The notes: a model not told the origin generated them from the sequence alone. A stretch of 64,000 bases of DNA from Polaribacter sp. Q13 (GCF_016858305.2 NZ_CP074436.1:2128001-2192000), one strand, 5' to 3'; counted from the first letter of the stretch, positions 9,270 to 18,407 are shown. Translations and numbers: made by a program.

Positions 9270-10508
9270 ATGGCTAAAAAATATAAATTATTTGAAGTAT
9301 TTGGCATCGAATTAGAATACATGCTAATTAATAATACTTCCTTTAAAGTTGCGCCAATTGTAGATAGCTTGTTAACCAAAAAAAACGGAGAATTAACTTC
9401 TGATATAGATAATGGAGCAATTGCTTGGAGTAACGAATTGGTTGCACATGTGGTAGAAATAAAAACCAATGGTCCTACAGCAGACCTAACTAATTTAGCT
9501 GATGAATTTCATAAAAACATCGTAGAAATTAATACGATTTTAAAACCTCTAAACACCAAGTTATTACCAACAGCGTGCCATCCTTTAATGAATCCTTTGC
9601 AAGACACACAACTATGGAAACATAGTTATAGCGAAGTTTATGAATTGTACAATCGTATTTTTGATTGCAAAGGTCATGGTTGGTCTAACGTACAAAGCAC
9701 GCATATTAATTTACCTTTTTATGATGATAAAGAGTTTGAAAAACTGCATGCTGCCATTCGTGTTATTTTACCTTTAATTCCTGGTTTGTGCGCAAGTTCT
9801 CCAATTTTAGAAGGTAAATTTACTGGTTTTAAAGACACCCGATTAGAACACTACAAATCTAACCAAAAAGAGATTCCGGAAATGACAGGAATGGTGATTC
9901 CGGAACAAGTTTTTTCTAAAGAAGCCTATCATAAAACTATTTTTGATCCTATTAAAACAAAAATAAAAAAACACGATACAGAAAATATTTTAGACCATCA
10001 TTTTCTAAACTCCAGAGGAACTATTGCCCGTTTTGATAGAAATTCCATAGAAATTAGATTGGTAGACATACAAGAATGTCCGAAAGCAGATATTGCTATT
10101 TGTGTATTCATTATTGAAGTTTTAAAACAGCTTGTAAACGGGAAACTAGCTCGTTTAGAAACTCAAAAAAGTTGGCACGAAAAAGACTTGTTTCCGTTTT
10201 TAAATGCGATTATTAAAGAAGGTGAAAACTACACAGTTACAGATAAAAAATATTTAGAAATTTTTAATTTACCTAAAATAAGTACGGTAAAAGGAATTTG
10301 GAAGCATTTGTTTGAATTGGTAAAAGAAAATATTTCGGACAATTACAAAGATGCTTTACAGATCATTTTTTCGCACGGAACATTGGCTACCAGAATTGAA
10401 ACTGCTCTTGGAAATCATCCGTCAGAAAAAAAGATTATAGATACCTACTCCCATTTATCAGATTGCTTAGAGACCAATACGCTTTTTATTCCGAATATTC
10501 AGAAATGA
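9270..10508 (+). CDS. GCS2-like carboxylate-amine ligase (glutamate-cysteine ligase family)
   Basis: A 412-residue member of the glutamine-synthetase-fold GCS2 family. The N-terminal FGIELEYML motif carries the metal-binding glutamates, and NGAIAWSNELVAHVVEIKT and STHINLPFYD are further active-site stretches. RNSIEIRLVDIQECPKAD near residue 257 is the conserved Arg/Glu segment. Family members form a peptide-type bond on the gamma-carboxylate of Glu with ATP. Glutathione synthesis is possible, but the RLAN-type ATP-grasp partner and an FGase neighbour suggest another gamma-glutamyl product. Spacing to the upstream gene is one base and the stop overlaps the next start. Confidence 0.85.
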   Translation: MAKKYKLFEVFGIELEYMLINNTSFKVAPIVDSLLTKKNGELTSDIDNGAIAWSNELVAHVVEIKTNGPTADLTNLADEFHKNIVEINTILKPLNTKLLPTACHPLMNPLQDTQLWKHSYSEVYELYNRIFDCKGHGWSNVQSTHINLPFYDDKEFEKLHAAIRVILPLIPGLCASSPILEGKFTGFKDTRLEHYKSNQKEIPEMTGMVIPEQVFSKEAYHKTIFDPIKTKIKKHDTENILDHHFLNSRGTIARFDRNSIEIRLVDIQECPKADIAICVFIIEVLKQLVNGKLARLETQKSWHEKDLFPFLNAIIKEGENYTVTDKKYLEIFNLPKISTVKGIWKHLFELVKENISDNYKDALQIIFSHGTLATRIETALGNHPSEKKIIDTYSHLSDCLETNTLFIPNIQK

Positions 10509-11185
10509 AACTGGTAATAACTTGCGAACATGGTGGAAATGAAATTCCTGAAAAACATAGGGTTCTTTTTACCGATAAAGAAATATTAAACACGCACAAA
10601 GGGTACGACTTAGGCGCATTAGATGTTTTTAATTTTCTAAAGCCGTTAGCAACCTACTTAAATTTCAGTAAAACAAGCAGACTATTCATAGAGTTAAATA
10701 GATCCCTTTGGCATAAAAATTTGTTTTCTGAATTCACTAAAAACTTAGCTATTTCAGAAAAAGAAGACATTATTAATACACATTATACTGTTTATAGAAA
10801 GGAAGTAAAAAATAAGATAAAAACACTAATTACAACCAATAATACGGTTGTTCACCTTTCTATACACTCGTTTACACCTATTTTACAAACCAAAGTTAGA
10901 AACTGTGATATTGGCTTTTTATACGATTCATCAAAACCACATGAAAAAAAAATAGCCATACAACTTAAAGCTGCTTTGCATAGCATAAACCCAAAATGGC
11001 ATGTGCGTTTTAACTATCCGTATTTGGGTAAAGCCGACGGATTTACAACGTATTTAAGAAAGATTTTTACAAAAAACTATGTAGGAATTGAAATTGAAAT
11101 CAATCAGAAATTCTCTAAAAACAACATCATGAATTTACAACTTAAAGAAGATCTATACAAAGCAATTTGTGAACTAAAAGAATAA
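10505..11185 (+). CDS. N-formylglutamate amidohydrolase family protein
   Basis: A 226-residue FGase-fold zinc hydrolase. ITCEHGGNEIP (residues 4-14) and HLSIHSFTP supply the family's metal/substrate histidine and glutamate residues; FIELNRS and GIEIEINQ are further conserved stretches. ATG at 10505 overlaps the stop of the GCS2-like gene (ATGA) and is preferred over an upstream TTG. No histidine-utilisation gene is nearby, so the histidine-pathway role of the family name is unlikely. More probably it cleaves a related amide made by the two upstream ligases. It is the last gene of the operon; repeat-rich DNA follows. Confidence 0.82.
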   Translation: MKLVITCEHGGNEIPEKHRVLFTDKEILNTHKGYDLGALDVFNFLKPLATYLNFSKTSRLFIELNRSLWHKNLFSEFTKNLAISEKEDIINTHYTVYRKEVKNKIKTLITTNNTVVHLSIHSFTPILQTKVRNCDIGFLYDSSKPHEKKIAIQLKAALHSINPKWHVRFNYPYLGKADGFTTYLRKIFTKNYVGIEIEINQKFSKNNIMNLQLKEDLYKAICELKE

Positions 11186-11196
11186 AAGTTCATACT

Positions 11197-11571
11197 GTCA
11201 TTTCGAAATGAGTCTTTTCGGACGATTGGGAAATCTCTGTATAAAAAACATATATTATGAGATTCCTCGTCGTACTTAACTAACATTAATGTCTTTTACA
11301 AGTAACTGTACATTAACTAATTATTCCGTTTTTCAAATTACAAAAAAACTCCACAAATTTGTCACTTCGACCTTTTCGGAGAAGTCTCATAAAGAGGAGA
11401 ACGCAAAATTGAGAAAGATTATGTGATTTCTCCCTTAGGGCCGAAATGACAAAACTGTACGTCATCATTTCCGCTTATAATTCTTTATTCTCGGAATTCG
11501 GAATGACATACACAGGTTAAAAAACCAACATATCATTTCGAAATGAGTCTTTTTAGACGATTGAGAAATCT
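11197..11571. repeat. Cluster of about five copies of a short dispersed repeat
   Basis: The 590-bp interval after the FGase gene carries repeated units of the form GTCATTTCG...GAAATCTC. Copies are seen at about 11197-11237 (+), 11361-11390 (+, degenerate), 11425-11450 (-), 11490-11508 (-, partial) and 11532-11571 (+). Copies 1 and 5 are near identical, sharing TTTCGAAATGAGTCTTTT and then GACGATTG. A related unit occurs at 63028-63053. No open frame is associated. The units resemble the short interspersed palindromic sequences common between genes in Flavobacteriaceae. Confidence 0.7.
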
Positions 11572-11776
11572 TATATTTTTAAGTTCAATAAGACTAAAAA
11601 TAGCACGCATTTAGTAACTAAATAAAAAGTAGAACGTTTTTTAGACTGTTTTGTAGTGTGTTTTAGTATCTAATTTAGTAAATATTTAACGACCAAGAAA
11701 CTTCGCGAGGACTTTCGTAAATTGGCTAAAACCATCAATTAATTTTATACGATAATACCAGTAGTTATTTTCCGTA

Positions 11777-13291
11777 CTAATTGTCGATATCACTAATAAA
11801 ATCTTCAGTAACATTTAGAGAAGTCTGAGCTTGAGCATTAGCAACCCTTTCTAAAGGATAAGTAGGAGATTCTCTAACTCCAATTCTTCTTCTTCCATCA
11901 TCAAATTTCCAAAATTCTACTATTTCAATACCTCTCTTTCTGGGCTCCATAAATAAAGAGAAATCCAAAGTGTAAGCTTCATATCTACCTTTTCTTCCGG
12001 ATGCAGCAGATGTATCTGCCTCAATTACGTGAATCAATTTAAAATCCATCAATTGCAATATCAATTCGTGAGCCTTAGAATGTATTTGAGCATCCTCTTG
12101 AGAAATTAGAAAGCAAGTCCTTTTCTTTTCTTTGATACAAAAGGTCATTAAATCCCTAAAGATCGCTTCTAAATTTGTAGCTTCAATATTGACATCATTT
12201 CTTAATGCCTTTAATTTAGATTGATAAGAAAAACTACTTGCTGCTTTCCAAATATTAGTAGATGTTAAATGTTTCGTATGCCCTTTTGATATTGCTTGGT
12301 CTATAGCATTTACAAATATTGTTAAAAAATCCCGAGGAACACCACCTGATGCAATCACAAGACTTTCAAATGCATTATGATTGAACAAAACCTCAGATGC
12401 ATTATCTAAAAGAACATTTTTGCCCATAAAATTTAAAATTCTACCCAAATATTCACTTGGTGAAGAGAGATTTTCTAAGGTTCTATCTAAATTGATTTCC
12501 TCCACATCTTGGGTTAATTCTAATCCTATAGTCTGATTATCGTGTCTAATTAAATCCGTTCTATGTCTAATAGATGCAACTTTTAAATAAAACTCCGTAC
12601 CTCTAAAAAGTCTATGTAAATAGTCTAATACGTCTGGTTGTTTGTCCCTTTTTATTAGATAATAGTCATCTAATAGTATAAAACACGAGTCGAATTTTGA
12701 TTTTTTTATCTCTTCTTCAATAGCTGTTTTATAATCAGTCAAATACCTCTCTAAAGTATCAAGCTTACTTTCTTCAAATTCACTAAGAGTGCCTGATGTT
12801 TTTGAGCGATTAGTATTTAAATTAACTCCTATATAACCTCCACTTCCTCCAACTTTTGTTTCCTGTCTATCTTCCTGTTTTACTTTTTTCGTCTCTGCTT
12901 GATTCAGTAGCTTTCTTAAATCTTTAATATGTTTTTGGACTATAGTTTCTTGAAAAAAAAATTTTCGCCATTTCTGTTTCGAAGATGGTAAATTTTCCAT
13001 TATTTGTAGTAAAAGTCGAATTAGTACGTCAGGATAACCTAGTCTTTTAATTTCATCTGTAGAGATGTAAATTGAGAGTGTTTTTTCGCTTTTCCCAATA
13101 TCATTTTTATAGTGAACTAATAAGCACGACTTACCCGAGCCTCGTCTACCAAAAATAACTTGTTGTTGCTTTGAACCAAGTCTTTCTAAATGTCCTTCTA
13201 CATCAATATATTTCGGGTTATGGTTTGGTCTAATTCTAAAAGAATCTTTGATGATTTTTTTTAATCTAACTACTCTTTTATCTTCTAGCAT
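11777..13291 (-). CDS. ORC/Cdc6-like P-loop ATPase of unknown role
   Basis: A 504-residue P-loop NTPase. Walker A is GRRGSGKS (48-55), Walker B is CFILLDDY (203-210), and GGVPRDFL near residue 325 resembles the sensor-2 region of ORC/Cdc6-type AAA+ proteins. The insert between the Walker motifs (about 110-185) is charged with a Gly-rich stretch. The C-terminal part (about 370-470) looks like a winged-helix region. It stands alone, with repeat-rich DNA downstream and no operon partner. Such lone ATPases occur in accessory regions and some defence loci, but nothing here shows a defence role. A DNA-binding STAND/ORC-like switch protein is the best description. Confidence 0.7.
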   Translation of the reverse strand: MLEDKRVVRLKKIIKDSFRIRPNHNPKYIDVEGHLERLGSKQQQVIFGRRGSGKSCLLVHYKNDIGKSEKTLSIYISTDEIKRLGYPDVLIRLLLQIMENLPSSKQKWRKFFFQETIVQKHIKDLRKLLNQAETKKVKQEDRQETKVGGSGGYIGVNLNTNRSKTSGTLSEFEESKLDTLERYLTDYKTAIEEEIKKSKFDSCFILLDDYYLIKRDKQPDVLDYLHRLFRGTEFYLKVASIRHRTDLIRHDNQTIGLELTQDVEEINLDRTLENLSSPSEYLGRILNFMGKNVLLDNASEVLFNHNAFESLVIASGGVPRDFLTIFVNAIDQAISKGHTKHLTSTNIWKAASSFSYQSKLKALRNDVNIEATNLEAIFRDLMTFCIKEKKRTCFLISQEDAQIHSKAHELILQLMDFKLIHVIEADTSAASGRKGRYEAYTLDFSLFMEPRKRGIEIVEFWKFDDGRRRIGVRESPTYPLERVANAQAQTSLNVTEDFISDIDN

Positions 13292-13365
13292 ATTTTTTTC
13301 ATAATTATTGGCAACGTCTTATACAATAAATTAAAACTTGTGATATCCGTAAAGGTTACGACTAT

Positions 13366-13398
13366 AAAAAACGCCAAATACTTAAAAAAGTATCTGGC
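13366..13398 (-). terminator. Terminator of the ribonucleotide reductase gene
   Basis: Arms GCCAAATACTT (13373-13383) and AAGTATCTGGC (13388-13398) pair with one mismatch. Read on the minus strand the stem is followed by a T run (13371-13366), so it ends the nrdJ transcript. Confidence 0.75.
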
Positions 13399-13421
13399 AT
13401 TTTCATTTCATATAAACGAGT

Positions 13422-15965
13422 CTATCCACATTTAGAAGAACCACAATCTTTACAAGTTAAACAACCTTCTTGATAAATTAAGTTTGTAGAATTACAATTA
13501 TCGCAGGTATGTCCTTTTACTTCGGTACCATCTTCTACATAACGTTTTAAAGCACGTTGTACACCGTTTTTCCAAGAACTAATAGATTCAGAATCGAATT
13601 GTAAACTTTGTATTAATTCTACAATTTTATCAATTGGCATTCCATGACGTATGGTTCCAGAAATTAGTTTTGCATAGTTCCAAAATTCAGGATTAAATTT
13701 ATGAGATAAACCTTCAATAGTAGTTTTATACCCTCTTTTATTTTGATATTGAAAATCGTATCGGGTAGTTCCTTTTTCATTTTTATTCTTAATAATAAAT
13801 CCTTTATCTACCCAACGCGGAATTAGAATTCCGTCTTCATCATCTGCCAACCCTGTAAATACTTCATAAGGTCTTCCGTCTACCAAACCAACAAAGGCAA
13901 TCCATTTTTCTTTTTGATTTTGAAAACGAACTACATCTGCTTCTAAAGTTTGTGGACGTTTCTTAGAAAAATTAGTTGTTGTAACCTCTTTCTTTTCATC
14001 CGCAGAAATTAAAACTCCAGAACGAGAACCATCTCTATAAACAGTTACTCCTTTACAGCCAACTTCCCATGCTTTTAAATACAATTCGCCAACCAATTCT
14101 TCTGTTACATCGTTTGGTAAATTAACGGTAACGCTAATAGAATGATCTACCCATTTTTGGATAGCGCCTTGCATTTCTACTTTGCTATTCCAATCAATAT
14201 CATTAGACGTTGCTTTGTAATATGGAGATTGTTTTACCAACTCGTCTATTTCTTCTTGTGTAAAATTCTTAGAAGAATCGATGTTATTTACTTCCATCCA
14301 TTGTTTAAAACGATGGTGAAAAACTACATATTCTTCCCAAGAATCTCCAACCTCATCCACAAAATCGATACGTGCATCTTTATCATTCGGATTCACCTTT
14401 TTTCTACGCTTATACACCGGCATAAACACAGGCTCAATTCCAGATGATGTTTGCGTCATTAAACTGGTAGTTCCTGTAGGCGCAATGGTTAACAAGGCAA
14501 TATTTCTACGACCATGCTCTAACATATCATAATACAGTTTACTATCTGCTTCTTTTATTCTTAAAATAAAAGGATTCTCTTTTTCTCTGTCTGCATCAAA
14601 AATAGCAAATGCACCTCTTTCTTTTGCTAAGTTTACAGAAGCTCTGTACGTTTCTACTCCTAAAACTTTATGTACTTCTGTAGAAAAAACATTTCCTTCT
14701 TCACTACCATAACGAATATTTAAAGCCGCTAACATATCTCCTTCTGCAGTAATACCAATACCGGTTCTTCTACCCTCTTCTGCTTTATGTTTAATATTCA
14801 TCCACAGGTTTCTTTCTGTAGCTTTTACAACTTCTTCTTCTGGATCTGCATCTATTTTTGCTAAAATTCCATCAATTTTTTCTAACTCTAAATCAATAAT
14901 GTCATCCATCATTCTTTGAGCGATTACAATATGCTTTTTGAATAATTCAAAATTGAATGCTGCCTTTTTTGTAAACGGGTTTTCTACATAAGAAAACAAG
15001 TTCATAGCTAACAATCTACAAGAATCATACGGACATAAAGGAATTTCACCACAAGGATTTGTAGAAACCGTTTTGTAACCTAAATCTGCATAACAATCTG
15101 GCACAGATTCATTAATAATGGTGTCCCAAAATAAAATTCCTGGTTCTGCTGATTTCCATGCATTGTGTACAATTTTTTTCCAAATTTTAGTCGCTTCTAT
15201 TTCTTTGGTATACACAGGATCCTTACTAAATGTTGGATATTTTTGCGTGTATTTACCGTCACTTTTTACAGATTTCATAAACGCATCATCAATTCTTACA
15301 GAAACATTTGCTCCGGTAACTTTTCCTTGCTCTAGTTTTGCATCAATAAAATCTTCTGCATCTGGATGATTGATAGAAACAGACAACATTAAAGCGCCTC
15401 TTCTACCATCTTGTGCAACTTCTCTTGTAGAATTAGAATAACGCTCCATAAACGGAACAATTCCGGTTGATGTTAATGCTGAATTTTTTACAGGAGATCC
15501 TTTAGGACGGATGTGAGATAAATCGTGCCCAACACCACCTCTACGTTTCATTAACTGTACTTGTTCTTGATCTATCTTCATGATTCCTCCGTAAGAATCG
15601 GATTCGCCATTGTTACCAATTACAAAACAGTTAGACAAAGAAGCTATCTGAAAAGGATTTCCAATTCCTGCCATCGGACTTCCTTGAGGTACTATATATT
15701 TAAAATCTTTAATAGCATCAAAAATTTCTGACTCTGTTAATGGATTGCTATATTTTTGCTCTACTCTTGCTATTTCTGATGCAATTCTCTGATGCATTTC
15801 ATCTGGAGTGCTTTCGTAAATATTATCTGCAGAATCTTTTAAAGCATATTTGTTTAGCCATACAGATGCAGCTAATTCATCGCCTTTAAAATAGTTAAGA
15901 GCAGCTTTTAAAGCTTCGTCTCTAGAATATGTTTTTGTTGGAATAAGTATTGTTGAAGATTTCAT
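13422..15965 (-). CDS. nrdJ: Adenosylcobalamin-dependent ribonucleotide reductase (class II)
   Basis: An oxygen-indifferent reductase converting ribonucleotides to deoxyribonucleotides with a B12-generated thiyl radical. About 847 residues. Visible are SNCFVIGN (first redox Cys), the active-site segment TNPCGEIPLCPYDSC, and TIAPTGTTSLM. The C-terminal domain ends in a zinc ribbon (CDNC then CLTCKDC and CG) that can relay electrons. ATG at 15965 is preferred over an in-frame TTG at 15980, because it is the only ATG and lies 47 bp from a -7 box. No nrdAB or B12 biosynthesis gene is in the window, so the cell probably imports cobalamin. No cobalamin riboswitch is evident upstream. Confidence 0.93.
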   Translation of the reverse strand: MKSSTILIPTKTYSRDEALKAALNYFKGDELAASVWLNKYALKDSADNIYESTPDEMHQRIASEIARVEQKYSNPLTESEIFDAIKDFKYIVPQGSPMAGIGNPFQIASLSNCFVIGNNGESDSYGGIMKIDQEQVQLMKRRGGVGHDLSHIRPKGSPVKNSALTSTGIVPFMERYSNSTREVAQDGRRGALMLSVSINHPDAEDFIDAKLEQGKVTGANVSVRIDDAFMKSVKSDGKYTQKYPTFSKDPVYTKEIEATKIWKKIVHNAWKSAEPGILFWDTIINESVPDCYADLGYKTVSTNPCGEIPLCPYDSCRLLAMNLFSYVENPFTKKAAFNFELFKKHIVIAQRMMDDIIDLELEKIDGILAKIDADPEEEVVKATERNLWMNIKHKAEEGRRTGIGITAEGDMLAALNIRYGSEEGNVFSTEVHKVLGVETYRASVNLAKERGAFAIFDADREKENPFILRIKEADSKLYYDMLEHGRRNIALLTIAPTGTTSLMTQTSSGIEPVFMPVYKRRKKVNPNDKDARIDFVDEVGDSWEEYVVFHHRFKQWMEVNNIDSSKNFTQEEIDELVKQSPYYKATSNDIDWNSKVEMQGAIQKWVDHSISVTVNLPNDVTEELVGELYLKAWEVGCKGVTVYRDGSRSGVLISADEKKEVTTTNFSKKRPQTLEADVVRFQNQKEKWIAFVGLVDGRPYEVFTGLADDEDGILIPRWVDKGFIIKNKNEKGTTRYDFQYQNKRGYKTTIEGLSHKFNPEFWNYAKLISGTIRHGMPIDKIVELIQSLQFDSESISSWKNGVQRALKRYVEDGTEVKGHTCDNCNSTNLIYQEGCLTCKDCGSSKCG

Positions 15966-16011
15966 TGTATGATATAGCAATTAGATTATTTTTTGTTCGA
16001 TAAATATCCCA

Positions 16012-16019
16012 CAAATGTA
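16012..16019 (-). promoter_or_regulatory. -7 promoter box of nrdJ
   Basis: Minus strand reads TACATTTG, an exact TAnnTTTG, 47 bp upstream of the ATG. A TTG lies 15 bp further upstream, closer than the usual 19-21 bp spacing. Confidence 0.5.
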
Positions 16020-16412
16020 CAACCTAAAAGATGACAATTATCATAAAGTTTACAAGAAAATAAATTAACACACTTAAAATCAATTAAATAAAACTTATGA
16101 ACACAGAAAAGTTAACAAATAATTTAATTTTTATTAAAATATTATTGCGTAAAACAACATCGCTAAATATCAGCATTTTAAAATTTATTTAGACCGTTTG
16201 TATAAAAAATAAAGGACTTTTTGGGATAAAAAAAGACTTAAATAATACCATTTTTCAACTTTTTACGAGACACTTTTTTAAACTACAGAAAACCATAAAG
16301 TTTTGTGTTTTTATAATGATTATAAACAAGGATCATCTTTTATAATACCTACACCTAATTTAAAAAGCAATCTATTTACTTATAAATAGTAGCCCAAATT
16401 AAATTATTAAAC
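16020..16412. other. Non-coding interval, nothing identified
   Basis: About 390 bp of very AT-rich DNA between nrdJ and the tetR operator. No open frame, tRNA or conserved riboswitch-like core was recognised. It contains A/T tracts that could be upstream promoter elements. Confidence 0.4.
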
Positions 16413-16436
16413 AAAACAGACAGACTTGTCTGTTTT
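16413..16436. promoter_or_regulatory. TetR operator site 1 (upstream of tetR)
   Basis: A perfect dyad with 10-bp arms, AAAACAGACA (16413-16422) and TGTCTGTTTT (16427-16436). It contains the core ACAGACTTGTCTGT (16420-16433), which recurs in site 2 (17040-17067). The central TTG (16426-16428) doubles as the -33 box, 21 bp before the -7 box, so a bound repressor would block polymerase. Confidence 0.75.
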
Positions 16437-16457
16437 AAATATTTTATTATATATTTG
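16426..16457 (+). promoter_or_regulatory. tetR promoter (-33 TTG, -7 TATATTTG)
   Basis: TTG at 16426-16428 and TATATTTG at 16450-16457 are spaced by 21 bp, matching the Bacteroidetes consensus. The -7 box ends only four bases before the ATG at 16462, so the mRNA would have almost no 5' leader. Confidence 0.6.
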
Positions 16458-16461
16458 CAAT

Positions 16462-17025
16462 ATGAAACATGGTGAAGTAAAAAATAGAATTACTGAAACA
16501 GCCTCCTTTTTATTTTATAAGAATGGGTATAATTCTACAGGTATAAACCAGATTATTGCAGAAGCTGGTATTGCTAAGGCTACACTTTATAATCATTTTA
16601 AATCTAAAGAAGAGATTTGTTTGGCCTATCTTCAATATAAGAATATCAATTTTATTGAAGATTTTGAAAAGTTCACCACATCAAAACCAAAAGGAACAGA
16701 TCAAGTCTTAGCCGTATTCGATTTTCTTCGATTATTTTATCAAGATAAAGATTTTAATGGGTGTTGGTGTATTAAAACGGTTTCAGAAATACCAAAAGAC
16801 AATGTGATTATTAGAAATGAAATTCAGTCTCAAAAAAACGAATTGATTGCACTTATCACCAGACTGACTGCCAACAATCTTGAACACCTAAAAAGCGAGC
16901 AAGTAAGTTCATTAGCAAGACAAATCTATTTACTTTACGAAAGTGCAGTAGGAGAAAGTCACTTACACCAGCAAGATTGGCCTATTATAGAGGCTAAAAA
17001 TTTATGTGAAAAAATAATAACCTAA
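16462..17025 (+). CDS. TetR/AcrR-family repressor
   Basis: A 187-residue TetR regulator. The N-terminal helix-turn-helix (about residues 12-50) includes GINQIIAEAGIAKATLYNHF, and the C-terminal ligand domain matches TetR_C-type folds. ATG at 16462 is chosen over an in-frame TTG at 16426, which lies inside the operator. The gene is flanked by two copies of one 14-bp dyad, one over its own promoter and one before the cupin-SDR genes. This predicts autorepression plus control of the two downstream genes, released by an unknown, probably electrophilic or carbonyl, ligand. Confidence 0.92.
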   Translation: MKHGEVKNRITETASFLFYKNGYNSTGINQIIAEAGIAKATLYNHFKSKEEICLAYLQYKNINFIEDFEKFTTSKPKGTDQVLAVFDFLRLFYQDKDFNGCWCIKTVSEIPKDNVIIRNEIQSQKNELIALITRLTANNLEHLKSEQVSSLARQIYLLYESAVGESHLHQQDWPIIEAKNLCEKIIT

Positions 17026-17039
17026 AAAAAATTTAACCC

Positions 17040-17067
17040 AAAAAAGACAGACTTGTCTGTCTTTTTT
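17040..17067. promoter_or_regulatory. TetR operator site 2 (upstream of the cupin gene)
   Basis: An inverted repeat with 13-bp arms around a central TT (17053-17054), containing the same ACAGACTTGTCTGT core as site 1. It lies 17 bp before the cupin start codon. Because the arms end in A and T tracts the DNA could also fold as a terminator for tetR, but the shared core favours an operator. Confidence 0.72.
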
Positions 17068-17083
17068 TAAGTAACAATTTATT

Positions 17084-17527
17084 ATGAAAGAAAACAACAC
17101 ATCAAGCGATTATTCAAAACTAGAATTAGGCGAATTCTCCAATCTGACTGAAAATGTATTTCAACCAAGTCCAGATTTTAAATTAGATGGTAAAAAGTTT
17201 GTAAAAGATGAGTTAGGACTAACCAGTTCAGAAATATCGTTTAATACAATGGTACCACACACGGCAATTCCACTACTTCATAAACACAAAGAAAACGAAG
17301 AAATATATATAGCCGTTAAAGGGAAAGGACAATTACTTCTTAATGATAATTATTTAGATCTAAAAGAAGGAACAATTGTAAGAGTTGCAACAGATACAGA
17401 AAGAGCAATCAGAAATAATTCGGACGCACTTTTCTCTTTTATCGTAATACAAGCCAAAGAGAATTCATTTAAAGGAAGCAACATTTCTGACGGATACTTA
17501 ATAGAGAAAAAACCAAATTGGAATTAA
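17084..17527 (+). CDS. Cupin-domain protein
   Basis: A 147-residue single-domain cupin. The first cupin motif includes [18 protein letters not shown] (about 65-82), with His and Glu metal ligands. A second conserved region follows ([18 protein letters not shown]). Such proteins are small metal-dependent isomerases, dioxygenases or binding proteins, and the substrate is unknown. It lies between operator site 2 and an SDR gene 23 bp downstream, so it is predicted to be derepressed together with the SDR. Confidence 0.85.
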   Translation: MKENNTSSDYSKLELGEFSNLTENVFQPSPDFKLDGKKFVKDELGLTSSEISFNTMVPHTAIPLLHKHKENEEIYIAVKGKGQLLLNDNYLDLKEGTIVRVATDTERAIRNNSDALFSFIVIQAKENSFKGSNISDGYLIEKKPNWN

Positions 17528-17550
17528 TTAATCATAAAATAATAAATAAA

Positions 17551-18297
17551 ATGAAAGAATTTACAAATAAAGTAGCCTTAGTAATTGGCGGAACAAGTGG
17601 TATTGGTAACGCAACAACAAATGCATTATTAGAAGGAGGAGCAACAGTACATGTTGTAGGAAGAAATACGGATAAAATTGCCGATGCAACCAACTTAATT
17701 AAACACACAGCAAACATATCTAACACAACAGAAGTTGATGCTTTAATAGCTGAAATTGATGGTTTAGATAACTTAGATTATTTGGTAAATGCTTCAGGAA
17801 TTTTTGGCCCAAAACCATTTTTAGATCATACAATGGAAGATTATAATTCTTATTTAGATTTAAATAGAGGGTTCTTTTTCATCACACAAAGTGCCGCTAA
17901 AAAAATGAAAGCTACCAATGGAGGTGCTATTGTAAATGTAGGTTCTATGTGGGCAAAACAAGCTGTAAAAGCTACACCTTCTACGGCATATTCTATGCAA
18001 AAAGCAGGTTTACATTCGTTAACTCAACATTTGGCTATGGAATTAGCAGACGATAACATTCGTGTAAATGCGGTGTCGCCAGCTTTAGTAAACACGCCTG
18101 TGTATCATGGTGTTTTTGGAGGTGAAGAAGCTGCAAAAGAAGCATTGGTTGGCTTTAATGGTTTTCACCCAATAGGTCGTTTTGGTGAATCTGAAGATAT
18201 TGCCAATAGTATCATCTTCTTATTATCAGACAAAGCGTCTTGGGTAACAGGTGCTATTTGGGATACCGATGGTGGTGTTATGGCTGGTAGAAATTAA
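17551..18297 (+). CDS. Short-chain dehydrogenase/reductase (SDR)
   Basis: A 248-residue classical SDR using NAD(P)H. The Rossmann glycine motif GGTSGIG is at about residues 12-18, NASG at about 80, the catalytic serine in the GSMW stretch, and the YSMQK (YxxxK) motif at about 149-153. ATG at 17551 is preferred over an in-frame TTG at 17518 inside the cupin gene. As the last gene of the TetR-controlled unit it probably reduces the aldehyde or ketone that the regulator senses. A shared bidirectional terminator lies downstream. Confidence 0.9.
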   Translation: MKEFTNKVALVIGGTSGIGNATTNALLEGGATVHVVGRNTDKIADATNLIKHTANISNTTEVDALIAEIDGLDNLDYLVNASGIFGPKPFLDHTMEDYNSYLDLNRGFFFITQSAAKKMKATNGGAIVNVGSMWAKQAVKATPSTAYSMQKAGLHSLTQHLAMELADDNIRVNAVSPALVNTPVYHGVFGGEEAAKEALVGFNGFHPIGRFGESEDIANSIIFLLSDKASWVTGAIWDTDGGVMAGRN

Positions 18298-18371
18298 AAA
18301 CAAAAAAAGAGGTTATCTAAAAACGAAATAGAATAACGAGCTATCAAAAACACATTCGCTAAACAAAACAA

Positions 18372-18407
18372 AAAACTCCAACTACTTATAGAAGCAGTTG
18401 GAGTTTT
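18372..18407. terminator. Bidirectional terminator between the SDR gene and purM
   Basis: Arms AAAACTCCAACT (18372-18383) and AGTTGGAGTTTT (18396-18407) are perfect complements, with an inner CTT/AAG pairing and a short loop. A/T tracts on both sides make it suitable for both convergent transcripts. Confidence 0.8.

Noticed and set aside
13308..13362. GGCAACGTCTTATAC and GGTTACGAC as an integron-type attC site
   Set aside because: The outer heptamers do not fit the RYYYAAC/GTTRRRY pattern, and there is no integron integrase or cassette array here.
15966..16412. Cobalamin riboswitch before nrdJ
   Set aside because: Expected because the enzyme uses B12, but no B12-box-like conserved core or multi-stem structure was recognised on the minus strand.
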